This document shows positions 17,943-26,337 of a stretch of 64,000 bases of DNA, one piece after another. Position numbers and translations under genes: made by a program. The notes under the pieces were generated by a model. That model saw only the letters and a list, made by a program, of their open reading frames with translations, made no database searches and was not told where the DNA came from. Every line of letters begins with the position of its first letter. Within the stretch, counting starts at the first letter, position 1. The DNA is from DASYYE01 sp035946955 (GTDB taxonomy: Bacteria > Actinomycetota > Actinomycetes > Streptosporangiales > Streptosporangiaceae), in assembly GCA_035946955.1 (NCBI GenBank), contig DASYYE010000018.1, positions 1 through 64,000 of the forward strand. The letters run 5' to 3'.

Positions 17943-18740
17943 TTGCAGACCGAAGCAGCACCTGGATACATGCTCGCCAATGCCGACGACGGTGAACGGC
18001 AGAGGCTGGCCGCCATCGAGGCGGCCTACGACCCGGGCAGCAAGAAGTACCTGAGCCGGCTCGGGCTCCGCGTCGGCAGCAGGGTGCTGGTCGCCGGGGC
18101 CGGCGGCGGCAGTATCGTGCGCTGGGCCGCCGAGACCGTGGGCGTGACCGGCGAGGTGGTCGCCATCGACATCGACACCCGCTTCGTCGAGCCCATCGCG
18201 CAACTCCACCCGAACGTGCGGGTGGTCCGCGCCGACATCACGGCAGAGCAGCTGCCCGGCGGTTTCGACATCGTCCACGCCCGCCTGCTACTCGGCCACC
18301 TGCCCCAGCGCGAGCAGGTTCTCGGCGCGCTGGCCGCGGCGCTGCTCCCCGGTGGCGCCCTCCTGGTGGAGGACTTCGACTGGGGCTCCTACGGTCCCGC
18401 CGAACCGAACCCGGCGGCCGAGAAGGCCATCGAGGCGGTCACGACGTTCGTGCGCTCGGCCGGCTTCGACACCGCTTTCGGCCGCAGGCTGCCCGGAGTG
18501 ATGCGGGCGGCCGGGCTCGAGGACGTCGACGCCGAGGGCCTCGTCCTGACACTGCGCGGTGCGACCTTCCCGCTCGAGCCGATGTTCCGCCAGACGTTCA
18601 ACCGGCTGCTGCCGCGGCTGGTCGAGTCCGGGCTGATGACCGCCGAGGACGCTGCTGCGCTGCACCGCCGCTTCGACGATCCCGGCCACGACATGTGCAC
18701 CCAGACCCTGATGTCGGTCTGGGGCCGGCGGCCCATCTAA
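17943..18740 (+). CDS. class I SAM-dependent methyltransferase
   Basis: 265 aa from a TTG preceded by GAAGAG; an ATG at 17970 is an alternative start. Motif I is VLVAGAGGGSIVRWAA, motif II VVAIDIDTRFVE, and a post-I LPGGFDIVHARLLLGHLP follows, a standard Rossmann methyltransferase. The substrate is unknown. It is the first gene after the operator/promoter region and 43 nt before the halogenase, so it opens the operon. Methylation of O, N or C on the final product is equally possible. Confidence 0.85.
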   Translation: MQTEAAPGYMLANADDGERQRLAAIEAAYDPGSKKYLSRLGLRVGSRVLVAGAGGGSIVRWAAETVGVTGEVVAIDIDTRFVEPIAQLHPNVRVVRADITAEQLPGGFDIVHARLLLGHLPQREQVLGALAAALLPGGALLVEDFDWGSYGPAEPNPAAEKAIEAVTTFVRSAGFDTAFGRRLPGVMRAAGLEDVDAEGLVLTLRGATFPLEPMFRQTFNRLLPRLVESGLMTAEDAAALHRRFDDPGHDMCTQTLMSVWGRRPI

Positions 18741-18783
18741 GAGCGCAGCAGACACCACACCCAAAGCGGCAAGAGGAGAGCAG

Positions 18784-20178
18784 ATGCGCACGCACACCCG
18801 GATTCTGGTGATCGGCGGCGGCCCCGCGGGCTCCACCGCGGCGACCCTGCTCGTCCGGCAGGGGTTCGGGGTGACGCTGCTGGAGGCCGACGTCTTCCCC
18901 CGCTACCACATCGGCGAGTCGATCCTGCCGTCCGCGCTGCCGGTCCTGGACCTGCTGGGGGTCCGGCAGAAAATCGAGGAGTACGGCTTCGTCCGCAAGG
19001 GCGGCGCGTACTTCGAGTGGGGGCCGGAGAACTGGGAGCTCAACTTCGACCACCTCGAAGGCAGCAACACCTACAGCTTCCAGGTGGTCCGGTCCGAGTT
19101 CGACCAGCTCCTGCTGGAGCACGCCGCTGAGCAGGGTGTCGAGGTCCACCAGGGCACGAAGGTGACCGGGCTGGCGTTCGACGGCGCCCGGCCGGTCTCG
19201 GCGACCTGGGCATCAGGCGACGACCAGGGCACCATCGCCTTCGACTTCCTCATCGACTGCTCCGGCCGGGCCGGCGTGATGGCTACCAAGTACCTGAAGA
19301 ACCGGACCTACAACGAGGCGTTCCGCAACATCGCCGTCTGGTCGTACTGGCGCGGGGTCAAGCCGCTGGAGAAGGGGCCGGAGGGCGCGATCGCCGTCTG
19401 CTCGGTCCCCGATGGCTGGTTCTGGTCGATCCCGCTGCACAACGGGACCTACAGCGTGGGCCTGGTGAACAACGCGGCCCGCTTCGCCGAGCACCGCAAC
19501 CGGCTCGGCGGCGTCCAGGCGGTCTACGACGAGGCGATCGCGGGCTGTCCCCGGATCTCCGACATGCTGTCTGAGGCCGAACAGGTCGGGGGCATGAAGG
19601 CCGAGCAGGACTACTCCTACGCAGCCGACAGCTTCGGCGGCCCCGGCTACGTCATGGCCGGGGATGCGGCCTGCTTCCTGGACCCGCTGCTGTCGACCGG
19701 GGTGCACCTGGCCACCTTCAGCGGGCTGCTGGCCGGGGCCGGGGTGGCGAGCATGCTGCGTGGCGAGTTCACCGAGGACGAGGCGCTCGGCTTCTACCAG
19801 CAGGCCTACCGCCAGGCCTACGAGCGGCTGCTGATCCTGGTCTCCTTCTTCTACAAGAGCTTCAGCCGCCAGTCCCAGTTCTTCGAGGCACAGAAGCTGA
19901 CCCGGCGGGAACGGCACATGCTCAAGCTCTACGAGTCGTTCCTGTATGTCGTCACCGGGGTAGAGGATCTGGACGACGCACGGGACAGCGCACTGGACGC
20001 GGTGGCCAGGCGGATGGCCGAATCCGGGCACCTGTTCGCGGGAGAGAGCGAGGCCGTCGCCGCCATGCCCACCTCGGAGCAGACCGCTGTGGGTGGCATC
20101 TACCTCGTCTTCGAACCCCAGCTCGGCCTGCGCCGCCGCGACAGCCAGTCCGCTGAGCTCCAGCCGTCTCCTGCCTGA
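18784..20178 (+). CDS. FADH2-dependent halogenase
   Basis: 464 aa with GAGAG six nt upstream of the ATG. It has the FAD motif GGGPAGS (about 11-17), the halogenase signature GWFWSIP (Trp212, Trp214, Pro217), a Lys72 in RKGGAYFEWG at the position of the catalytic lysine, and DPLLSTGVHLA near 300, typical of flavin halogenases of the CmlS/phenol/pyrrole type. These enzymes use FADH2, O2 and chloride to make HOCl held at the lysine. The C-terminal about 100 residues probably cover the substrate site and suggest a carrier- or acyl-linked substrate, as for CmlS-like members. A separate flavin reductase is not seen in the operon. Confidence 0.9.
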   Translation: MRTHTRILVIGGGPAGSTAATLLVRQGFGVTLLEADVFPRYHIGESILPSALPVLDLLGVRQKIEEYGFVRKGGAYFEWGPENWELNFDHLEGSNTYSFQVVRSEFDQLLLEHAAEQGVEVHQGTKVTGLAFDGARPVSATWASGDDQGTIAFDFLIDCSGRAGVMATKYLKNRTYNEAFRNIAVWSYWRGVKPLEKGPEGAIAVCSVPDGWFWSIPLHNGTYSVGLVNNAARFAEHRNRLGGVQAVYDEAIAGCPRISDMLSEAEQVGGMKAEQDYSYAADSFGGPGYVMAGDAACFLDPLLSTGVHLATFSGLLAGAGVASMLRGEFTEDEALGFYQQAYRQAYERLLILVSFFYKSFSRQSQFFEAQKLTRRERHMLKLYESFLYVVTGVEDLDDARDSALDAVARRMAESGHLFAGESEAVAAMPTSEQTAVGGIYLVFEPQLGLRRRDSQSAELQPSPA

Positions 20179-20203
20179 TCCCAGCCACCCTCGAGGAGGG
20201 TCC

Positions 20204-20884
20204 ATGACCGACCTGCCCGCCGACGGCCCAGCCGAGGCGACCGACCAGTTCTGCCTGTCCGACGCGCAAGCCGACGAGCTGCTGGCCAAGGCGCCGTGGG
20301 ACCGGTTCCTGGTGATGGGCGACAGCCTCGCCGAAGGGCTCGGCGAAGCCAGCCCCGGGTACCGGAGCCTGCCCTGGGCCGACCGTACCCGGGAGGCGCT
20401 GACCCGCCGCCGCCCCGGCCTCACCTACCTCAACATCGGCCTGCGCAACCTCGTGGCCGCCGAAGTACGTGAGCAGCAGCTCGCCCGCGGGCTGGAGTTC
20501 GCACCCGACCTGGCAGCCGTGGTCTGCGGTGGCAACGACCTGTTCGCGCAGGACTTCGACCCGGACGCGGTGGAGCGGGAACTCGACACGATCATCGGCT
20601 CGCTGCGGCAGCGCGACACCACGGTGATCACCTACTGCCTGATGAACATCATCGCGGCCTACCCGGAGCTCGACCCGCTCACCCCCAAGATCAAGGAACT
20701 GAACGACCGGGTACGGGCGGTGGCCGACCGGCACGGTGCCCTCCTCGTCGACATGTGGGACCACCCTGGCTGCGCCGAACGCACCATGTACAGCTCCGAC
20801 CTGCTGCACTCCTCGATGCGCGGGCACGCCCTGCTCGCCGGGGAGACCATCCGCCGCCTCGGCCGCCACCTCGCCGGGGACTGA
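20204..20884 (+). CDS. SGNH/GDSL-type hydrolase
   Basis: 226 aa; GAGGAGGG lies 4-11 nt before the ATG. The four SGNH blocks are present: Ser41 in GDSLAEG, Gly in LNIGLRN, Asn111 in GGND, and Asp199-xx-His202 in DLLHSSMRGH. No signal peptide, so it is probably cytoplasmic and may act as a thioesterase, esterase or acyltransferase on a pathway intermediate. It lies between the halogenase and a second methyltransferase, with short gaps on both sides. Confidence 0.9.
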   Translation: MTDLPADGPAEATDQFCLSDAQADELLAKAPWDRFLVMGDSLAEGLGEASPGYRSLPWADRTREALTRRRPGLTYLNIGLRNLVAAEVREQQLARGLEFAPDLAAVVCGGNDLFAQDFDPDAVERELDTIIGSLRQRDTTVITYCLMNIIAAYPELDPLTPKIKELNDRVRAVADRHGALLVDMWDHPGCAERTMYSSDLLHSSMRGHALLAGETIRRLGRHLAGD

Positions 20885-20908
20885 AGGCACCGAAGGGGAC
20901 ATCACTCC

Positions 20909-21595
20909 ATGGCTGGAACTTCGAACACCGTCACACCATCCAGGGTCGGTCAGAACTGGGTCTCCAATGGCAGGCTCGCCGCGTCCTGGGACCGCGGGGT
21001 AAAGAGCCGCCCGGTCGCGATGGTCTACGGACTCGTCGTGTTCGGCACGGACAACCGCAAGATGTATGAGCACATGGCCTACGTCGGCCGGCTCCCGGCA
21101 GGCACCCGGGTGCTCGACGTCCCGTCCGGCGGCGGCGTCGTCCTGCTCGGCCTCAAGCCGGAGAACCCCCTGTCCTACGTGGCCGCGGACATCTCCCCGA
21201 TCATGCTGGAGCGGGTCCGTGCCGAGGCCGGCCGCCGTGGCCTGGACTACGTGAGCACCGAGCAGGCTGACGCGGGCAAGCTGCCGTTCGACGACGGCTC
21301 CTTCGATGTGGTCGTCTCCTACAGCGGTCTGCACTGCGTGCCCGACCCGCAGGCCGCGGTCCGGGAGATGGCCCGCGTCGTGCGCCCCGGCGGGGCCGTG
21401 CGCGGCAGCGTCGTGGTCCGCGGTGCCGGTTTCCTGCCGGACCGGTTCATCGACCTGTGGGTCCGGATGAACATCCTGGACATCGTAAAGCCGGCCGATG
21501 CCGTGCTCGGCTGGTTCGCCGACGCTGGCCTGGACGTCGTCAGCACGAAGACGCGCGGCGCGGTCCTGTACTTCGAGCTCACCCGGCCGGAGTGA
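20909..21595 (+). CDS. class I SAM-dependent methyltransferase (UbiE/type 11-like)
   Basis: 228 aa. Motif I VLDVPSGGGVVLLGL, motif II AADISPIMLERV, then LPFDDGSFDVVVSYSGLHCV and the post-motif VVRPGGAVRG, a type 11 methyltransferase. It follows the SGNH hydrolase by 24 nt and ends 7 nt before the ligase gene. It is the second methyltransferase in the operon and distinct in sequence from the one at 17943. The substrate is not known. Confidence 0.88.
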   Translation: MAGTSNTVTPSRVGQNWVSNGRLAASWDRGVKSRPVAMVYGLVVFGTDNRKMYEHMAYVGRLPAGTRVLDVPSGGGVVLLGLKPENPLSYVAADISPIMLERVRAEAGRRGLDYVSTEQADAGKLPFDDGSFDVVVSYSGLHCVPDPQAAVREMARVVRPGGAVRGSVVVRGAGFLPDRFIDLWVRMNILDIVKPADAVLGWFADAGLDVVSTKTRGAVLYFELTRPE

Positions 21596-21602
21596 GGCGG
21601 CG

Positions 21603-24104
21603 GTGAGCAGGAAGCTACTGGCCTGGCTGGACGACCCAGCCACCGCCACCGGCATCCACTTCGCGGGCGAGGGCGGCACCTGGGAGTTCCACTCCTATGC
21701 GGCGCTGGCCGCCGGCATCCGGCGTGTCGCGGCGCTGCTGCACGAGTCCGGTGCGACGCCGGGCGAGCCGGTGTCGCTGATGCTGAGCGAGTCGCGGGAC
21801 TTCATCACCGGGTTCATCGCGACGATGCTCGCCGGTGCTGTCCCGTCGCCGGTCGCCGGGCCGCTGACGTTTCGCGGCAAGGACGTCTATGCACGGCACG
21901 TCGCCGGGGTGCTGGAGGTCGCCCGGCCGTCCCTGGTGCTCACTGACCAGGCACTCGCGGGCACCGTGGCCGAGACGGGCTGGGAGGGGAAGGCCGTACG
22001 GCTGGACTGGTCGAACCTGCCCGACGCGGCTGACGTTCCGCGCCGCCCGCTCCCAGCGGTGGCGCTGCTGCAGTTCACCTCCGGGTCCAGCGGGCGGCCG
22101 AGGGGCGTCCGGGTCTCGCCCGACAGCCTCGACCAGAACCTGACCGCGATCGTCGAGTGGTCCGGGCTCGCCCCGCAGGAGGTGTTCACCTCCTGGTTGC
22201 CGCTGCACCACGACATGGGCCTGGTCGGCGCGCTGCTGTGCCCCATGGTCCAGCAGGCCGACCTGTTCCTGATCACACCCGACCAGTTCGTCCGCGACCC
22301 GATGCGCTGGGTGGCCTGCATGGGCTCGGGCGGGGCGACGATGACCACCTCACCGAGCTTCGGCTACTCCTATGCCGCCCGCCGGCTCAAGCCTGAGCAG
22401 CTGGCGGGCATGGACTTCAGCCGGGTCAGGGTGGCCATCCTCGGCGCCGAACGGATCGACCCGGTAGGGGTCGCGGCCTTCACCGCGCTCACCGGCCCCT
22501 ACGGGTTCCGGGCTGAGAGCCTGGTCGCGGCGTACGGGCTGGCCGAGGCGACCCTCGCGGTCACCGGGGTGCGGCCGGGTGACGGTGCCACGATCATCCG
22601 GCTGGGCGAGGGCGGCCTGCGGACCGGCGAGCCGGTCGAGGTCGCCGGGCAGGCCCGGCTGGGCAGCGACCAGGTGACCGGGGTCGGGTGGCTGACCGGG
22701 TGCGGTGCCCCACTGGCCGGGGTGTCCGTCGCGGTGGTCGATGACGATGGGGCGGTCCTGCCTGACGGGCGGTTCGGCGAGATCGTCGTCTCCGGCGAAT
22801 CGGTGGCCCTCGGCTACCAGACCGGCACCGCGAGCAGTGCTGAGGCAGCGACCGAGTTCGCGGCCGACGGGTTGCGCACCGGAGACTCGGGGTTCATCCG
22901 CGACGGTGACCTCTACGTCGTCGGCCGGATCGGTGACAGCCTCAAGGTCCGTGGCCGCAAGGTCCACGCCGAGGACCTGGAGCAGCGGCTCGCCGAGGCC
23001 ACAGGGCTGCGGACCGACCGGTGCGCGGTGGTCGCCGGGACCATCGGCGACCAGGACGTGGTCGTCGCGCTCGTCGAGGACACCGGAACCAGCTGGCTCG
23101 ACCGGGTGGTCGCCATGCTGCGTTCGGCCACCGGCGACTCGGTCGCCCTGGCGGTCTTCCACGGCCGCCGCGGCTGTGTCGAGCGCACGTCGAGCGGCAA
23201 GCCGCGCCGCCGCGTGATCTGGCGGCGCCTGCTCGACGGCGAGTCGGCGGCGGTCTTCTGCTACACGAACTGGCCCGACCTGCGGCCCGAACCCCTGCCA
23301 TGGCCTGGCGCGGCACGGCGGCTCGACCACTACCCACGCTGCATGGGCTGCGGGAGCGCCAATGAGCGTGGGCTGGGCCTGCACGTGGAGTGGACGGGCC
23401 AGGAGGGACTGTGCGTCCACACGCCGCCCGCCCATGCTGAGGGCGGCCCTGGGATTGCCCACGGCGGGTACATCGCCGCCCTGGTCGACGAGGTCACGGC
23501 CCTGGTCGCGGCCGAGTTCGCGGGCGAGCCCACGATGACGCGGCGGACCGAGCTGGACTACCGGGCACCGGTGCTGATCGGCACGCCACTGCGGATGCGA
23601 GCGTCGGTGGCCGAGTCCGGGAAACGGCGTGTGGTCGTGCAACTGTCGGCCACGGCTGTGGAGGGCGGCGCGCTGCTGTTCGAGGCCCGTGTGGTCTATG
23701 TCCGCGTGCCCCGGGCGCGCTGGGTCAGCGCACACGACGAACAATGGGCGGCACTGGAGCGGCTGGACTTCGCTGGCGGTGACCCCTCCACGTTCCTGCG
23801 CTGGCAACTGGACGGCGGGCTGCAGCAGTTCTTCGTCCCGGACCGGCTGTCAACACCCGTCCGGGTGCGGCTGGAGATCACCGACGCAAACCCCGGCACC
23901 TGGCTGGTGACCGCCGGGCCGGCCGGGGTCGCGGCCGCGGCCGACCCCGGCCCCGACACGGTCTCCGACGTGACGTTCACCGGTTCCTTCGCCGACTGGC
24001 ACCGGCTGGTACGCGGCTTGGACCCGGCTGCGGCGCGCATCGACGGGGCGACGGAGCTGCTGGCTGGCCTGACCGGAGCGCTCGACTTTGGAGGCAGACG
24101 ATGA
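21603..24104 (+). CDS. fusion: fatty acyl-AMP ligase / hotdog thioesterase / SCP2-like domain
   Basis: 833 aa from a GTG 7 nt after the previous stop. Part 1 (about 1-560) is an adenylating enzyme of the FAAL/acyl-CoA ligase type: P-loop FTSGSSGRPRGV (158 on), YGLAEATLAV (about 310), RTGDSGFIRDGDLYVVGR (about 423) and the A10-like TSSGKPRRR. Part 2 (about 575-715) is a PaaI-like hotdog thioesterase: CMGCGSANERGLGLHVEW and the catalytic-loop HGGYIAALVDEVTALVA. Part 3 (about 745-833) resembles an SCP2 sterol-carrier lipid-binding fold, TVSDVTFTGSFADWHRLVRG. Inferred: activate a lipid-like acid and load or unload the carrier at 25087. The stop overlaps the next start by 4 nt (ATGA). Confidence 0.85.
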   Translation: MSRKLLAWLDDPATATGIHFAGEGGTWEFHSYAALAAGIRRVAALLHESGATPGEPVSLMLSESRDFITGFIATMLAGAVPSPVAGPLTFRGKDVYARHVAGVLEVARPSLVLTDQALAGTVAETGWEGKAVRLDWSNLPDAADVPRRPLPAVALLQFTSGSSGRPRGVRVSPDSLDQNLTAIVEWSGLAPQEVFTSWLPLHHDMGLVGALLCPMVQQADLFLITPDQFVRDPMRWVACMGSGGATMTTSPSFGYSYAARRLKPEQLAGMDFSRVRVAILGAERIDPVGVAAFTALTGPYGFRAESLVAAYGLAEATLAVTGVRPGDGATIIRLGEGGLRTGEPVEVAGQARLGSDQVTGVGWLTGCGAPLAGVSVAVVDDDGAVLPDGRFGEIVVSGESVALGYQTGTASSAEAATEFAADGLRTGDSGFIRDGDLYVVGRIGDSLKVRGRKVHAEDLEQRLAEATGLRTDRCAVVAGTIGDQDVVVALVEDTGTSWLDRVVAMLRSATGDSVALAVFHGRRGCVERTSSGKPRRRVIWRRLLDGESAAVFCYTNWPDLRPEPLPWPGAARRLDHYPRCMGCGSANERGLGLHVEWTGQEGLCVHTPPAHAEGGPGIAHGGYIAALVDEVTALVAAEFAGEPTMTRRTELDYRAPVLIGTPLRMRASVAESGKRRVVVQLSATAVEGGALLFEARVVYVRVPRARWVSAHDEQWAALERLDFAGGDPSTFLRWQLDGGLQQFFVPDRLSTPVRVRLEITDANPGTWLVTAGPAGVAAAADPGPDTVSDVTFTGSFADWHRLVRGLDPAAARIDGATELLAGLTGALDFGGRR

Positions 24105-25090
24105 CCGTTGCCGAGGAACTGCCCGGCGTGGTCTCGGACATCACCGAGACGGTGGTGGCGGCCAGGGACGCGGTCACTTCGCGCGACCTCTACTTCCGCT
24201 GGGAGCGCCAGCAGTGGAGCGTCGCCGCGCTCGACCTGGCGCAGGACACAGCGACCTGGCGGGAGCTGCGGCCGTTTGTCCGCGCCGAACTGCTCAGCGC
24301 ACTGACCGAGCTCGAGGTCGGCGAAGTGACCGTGGTGGAGACACTCAGCTCACTGGTCGACCGGGCCCCCACCCACGACGACCGGATCTACCTGTCGACG
24401 CAGATGGCCGACGAAGGCCGGCACGTCCGGTTCTTCCAGCGCTACCTGCGGGAGGCCGCCGCGATCAGTGGTGAGGGCCTGGCGGACTCGGCCGACTACA
24501 CCAACCACTTCGCGCCCGAGCTGCGTAAGGTCACCTCGGCTGTGTGGTCCCAGGGCGACCGGGACAGCTGGTACGAGGCGCTGGTGTACTACCACCTGAT
24601 CACCGAGGGAGTGCTGGCCGCGACCGCGCTGCGGACGACCCGGCAGCTCGCCCGGCGGCTGCCACTGCCGGCCCTCGCCGAAGGACTGGCCAACGTCACC
24701 CGGGACGAGTCCCGCCACGTCGCATTCGGCATGCTCGCGGCCCGCGAAGGGGTGGCCGCCGGGTTCGCCGAGCCGGTGCGCCGCGCCTACCTGCACGGCC
24801 TCGAGCTGGCCGCCAGGGTGCTGGTCGGCCCGCTGCGGGAACAGGCCGTGCCTGCCATGCGGACGGCGCTGGCCCTGCGTGCCGGGCAACTGCGGGCAGC
24901 CTTCGAGGTCGCCCGGGACCGGGCGGTGCGCCAGCTCGCGCACATTGGACTGCCCGACGCGGTCGCCGAGGCGGCAGCCGTCTGGGACACAGCGCTCGAG
25001 GCGGCTCTCGACGCTTACGAAGAGCACTGGGCCGCACCGCACCCAGTGCGAGTCGCAGCGGCGACACGAGACCGGAGGAATGAATCATGA
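24101..25090 (+). CDS. R2-like ferritin-fold diiron oxidase
   Basis: 329 aa, ATG overlapping the preceding TGA by 4 nt. The iron ligands fit the ribonucleotide-reductase R2 pattern: first Glu in the LTELEVGEVT helix, Glu105-xx-His108 (DEGRH), Glu169 (ITEG), and Glu203-xx-His206 (DESRH). Unlike the AurF-like protein at 26338 there is no extra His four residues before the last Glu (that position is Val), so it belongs to the R2/R2-like group, not the N-oxygenases. It may hydroxylate, desaturate or cleave an acyl substrate. The carrier-protein gene follows directly with a 4-nt overlap. Confidence 0.85.
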   Translation: MTVAEELPGVVSDITETVVAARDAVTSRDLYFRWERQQWSVAALDLAQDTATWRELRPFVRAELLSALTELEVGEVTVVETLSSLVDRAPTHDDRIYLSTQMADEGRHVRFFQRYLREAAAISGEGLADSADYTNHFAPELRKVTSAVWSQGDRDSWYEALVYYHLITEGVLAATALRTTRQLARRLPLPALAEGLANVTRDESRHVAFGMLAAREGVAAGFAEPVRRAYLHGLELAARVLVGPLREQAVPAMRTALALRAGQLRAAFEVARDRAVRQLAHIGLPDAVAEAAAVWDTALEAALDAYEEHWAAPHPVRVAAATRDRRNES

Positions 25091-25341
25091 GCTCGCAGGA
25101 CATCCTTGCGCGGGTCCGCCGCGTCATCGGGGACATGTGCCCGCTCGGCGCGCGCGACGTGGCCGCTGATGACCGGATCATGGACGACCTGGGGTACGAC
25201 TCGATGGGCGTCATCGAGCTGGCCCTGGTGCTCGAGTCGGAGTTCGAGCTGGCAGCGATCGACGAGGAGCAGGCGATCGACCTGGTCACCGTCGGTGACG
25301 TCGCCGACCTGGTCGCCCAGATGGTCTCGGCACGCACATGA
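25087..25341 (+). CDS. acyl carrier protein 1
   Basis: 84 aa; starts on the ATGA overlap with the R2-like gene and ends in an ATGA overlap with the transglutaminase-fold gene. Contains the 4'-phosphopantetheine site GYDSMG with Ser39 and the usual helical pattern DDLGYDSMGVIELALVLESEF. Probably carries the acyl group activated by the ligase at 21603 and serves as substrate carrier for the R2-like protein. Activation by the phosphopantetheinyl transferase at 28280 is expected. Confidence 0.92.
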   Translation: MSSQDILARVRRVIGDMCPLGARDVAADDRIMDDLGYDSMGVIELALVLESEFELAAIDEEQAIDLVTVGDVADLVAQMVSART

Positions 25342-26336
25342 GCGTCCTGGCACCCGACCATGCCGGGGTCCGGGACCGGTGGCTGACCGCCCTGGCTGAG
25401 CTCGTTCCCGTCCCGCCCGGATACCGCAACGAGAGCATCGACCGGATCGGCGCCCTGGACATCCTGCGCTGCGACGACGCGATGCTCACCGACCTGGTCG
25501 AGCATGGCCTGCCCAGTGCGGGCGGTGAACTGTTCGACCGCTACGACCTGTTCAACCTGGCGCTGTACTCCGGCACCGGCAAGTCCGCGCCGGAGACCGG
25601 GATCCGGTACGCGCTGCGCTGGATGGGCCGGGAGCCGGACACGTGGTTCGCCGAGCGGGAATGGAACCTGTCAGTCGAGCTGTTCTGCCCGCGGCCCGAC
25701 GGCTGCCGCCCCGGCCCAACCTGGTCGGCGGCCAGGCCCGAGCCCGAGGCCTTCGGCGGCCAGACCCTGCGGCTGGACACGGCACCCGCCGGCCAGGCGG
25801 ACCGGTTCGCGCTCACCGCGGAGATCGTCACCCGCGGCGAACGGCGCGAGCTGTGCTCCGACCAGCTGCGCGAGATCGTCGGCGAGTACACCACGGGCAG
25901 CCATCGCTGGGTCAGGCTGCCCGTCGAACTGCAGGCCCGTCCCGAGCTGGTGTTGCCGCACGGGGTCGCGCCGTGCATCTCCGTCAGCCTGGACCTCGCA
26001 GCCAAGTGCCGCGCGGCCGGGTTCGACGCGCGGACCAGGCGTGGCTGGATCCTCGGGATGCTCGACCTGGCGCACGCCTGGCTGGAAGTGGTCGACACCG
26101 ACGGCCAGGTAAAGGTCATCGACCCGGTGTTCGCACTGCTGGCCGACCACGCCGACGCAGCCCACCCGCAGTTCCGGCAGGCCTGCGCCGGATCCCGGTT
26201 CAACCGGCTGCTGCCGTCCTGCAACGCCGCGGACGAGCCGCTCTTCCGGCACCACTGCGGCGGCGAAGGCCTCACCCCGGCAACCAGGACGACGGTCCGC
26301 AGCGCCCGCTCCGGGCGCTGCGCGGAAGGTTCGTGA
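25338..26336 (+). CDS. transglutaminase-fold protein, candidate amide synthase
   Basis: 332 aa. The catalytic core is Cys213 in PCISVSLDLAAK, His246 in LAHAWLEV and Asp262 in KVIDPVFAL, the Cys-His-Asp order of the transglutaminase/arylamine-transferase fold. In andrimid biosynthesis AdmF, of this fold, joins two carrier-bound acyl units to form an amide. By analogy this protein could move an acyl thioester from ACP1 onto the amino group of the aminoacyl carrier made by the ligase at 27457. The N-terminal about 100 residues match nothing I know. It starts in ATGA with ACP1 and ends 1 nt before the AurF-like gene. Confidence 0.75.
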   Translation: MSVLAPDHAGVRDRWLTALAELVPVPPGYRNESIDRIGALDILRCDDAMLTDLVEHGLPSAGGELFDRYDLFNLALYSGTGKSAPETGIRYALRWMGREPDTWFAEREWNLSVELFCPRPDGCRPGPTWSAARPEPEAFGGQTLRLDTAPAGQADRFALTAEIVTRGERRELCSDQLREIVGEYTTGSHRWVRLPVELQARPELVLPHGVAPCISVSLDLAAKCRAAGFDARTRRGWILGMLDLAHAWLEVVDTDGQVKVIDPVFALLADHADAAHPQFRQACAGSRFNRLLPSCNAADEPLFRHHCGGEGLTPATRTTVRSARSGRCAEGS

Positions 26337-26337
26337 C

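Noticed and set aside
19952..21679. 575-codon minus-strand frame
   Set aside because: Covers the halogenase, hydrolase and methyltransferase genes in antisense; no domain seen.
22350..23807. 485-codon minus-strand frame
   Set aside because: Antisense to the acyl-AMP ligase fusion; composition only.
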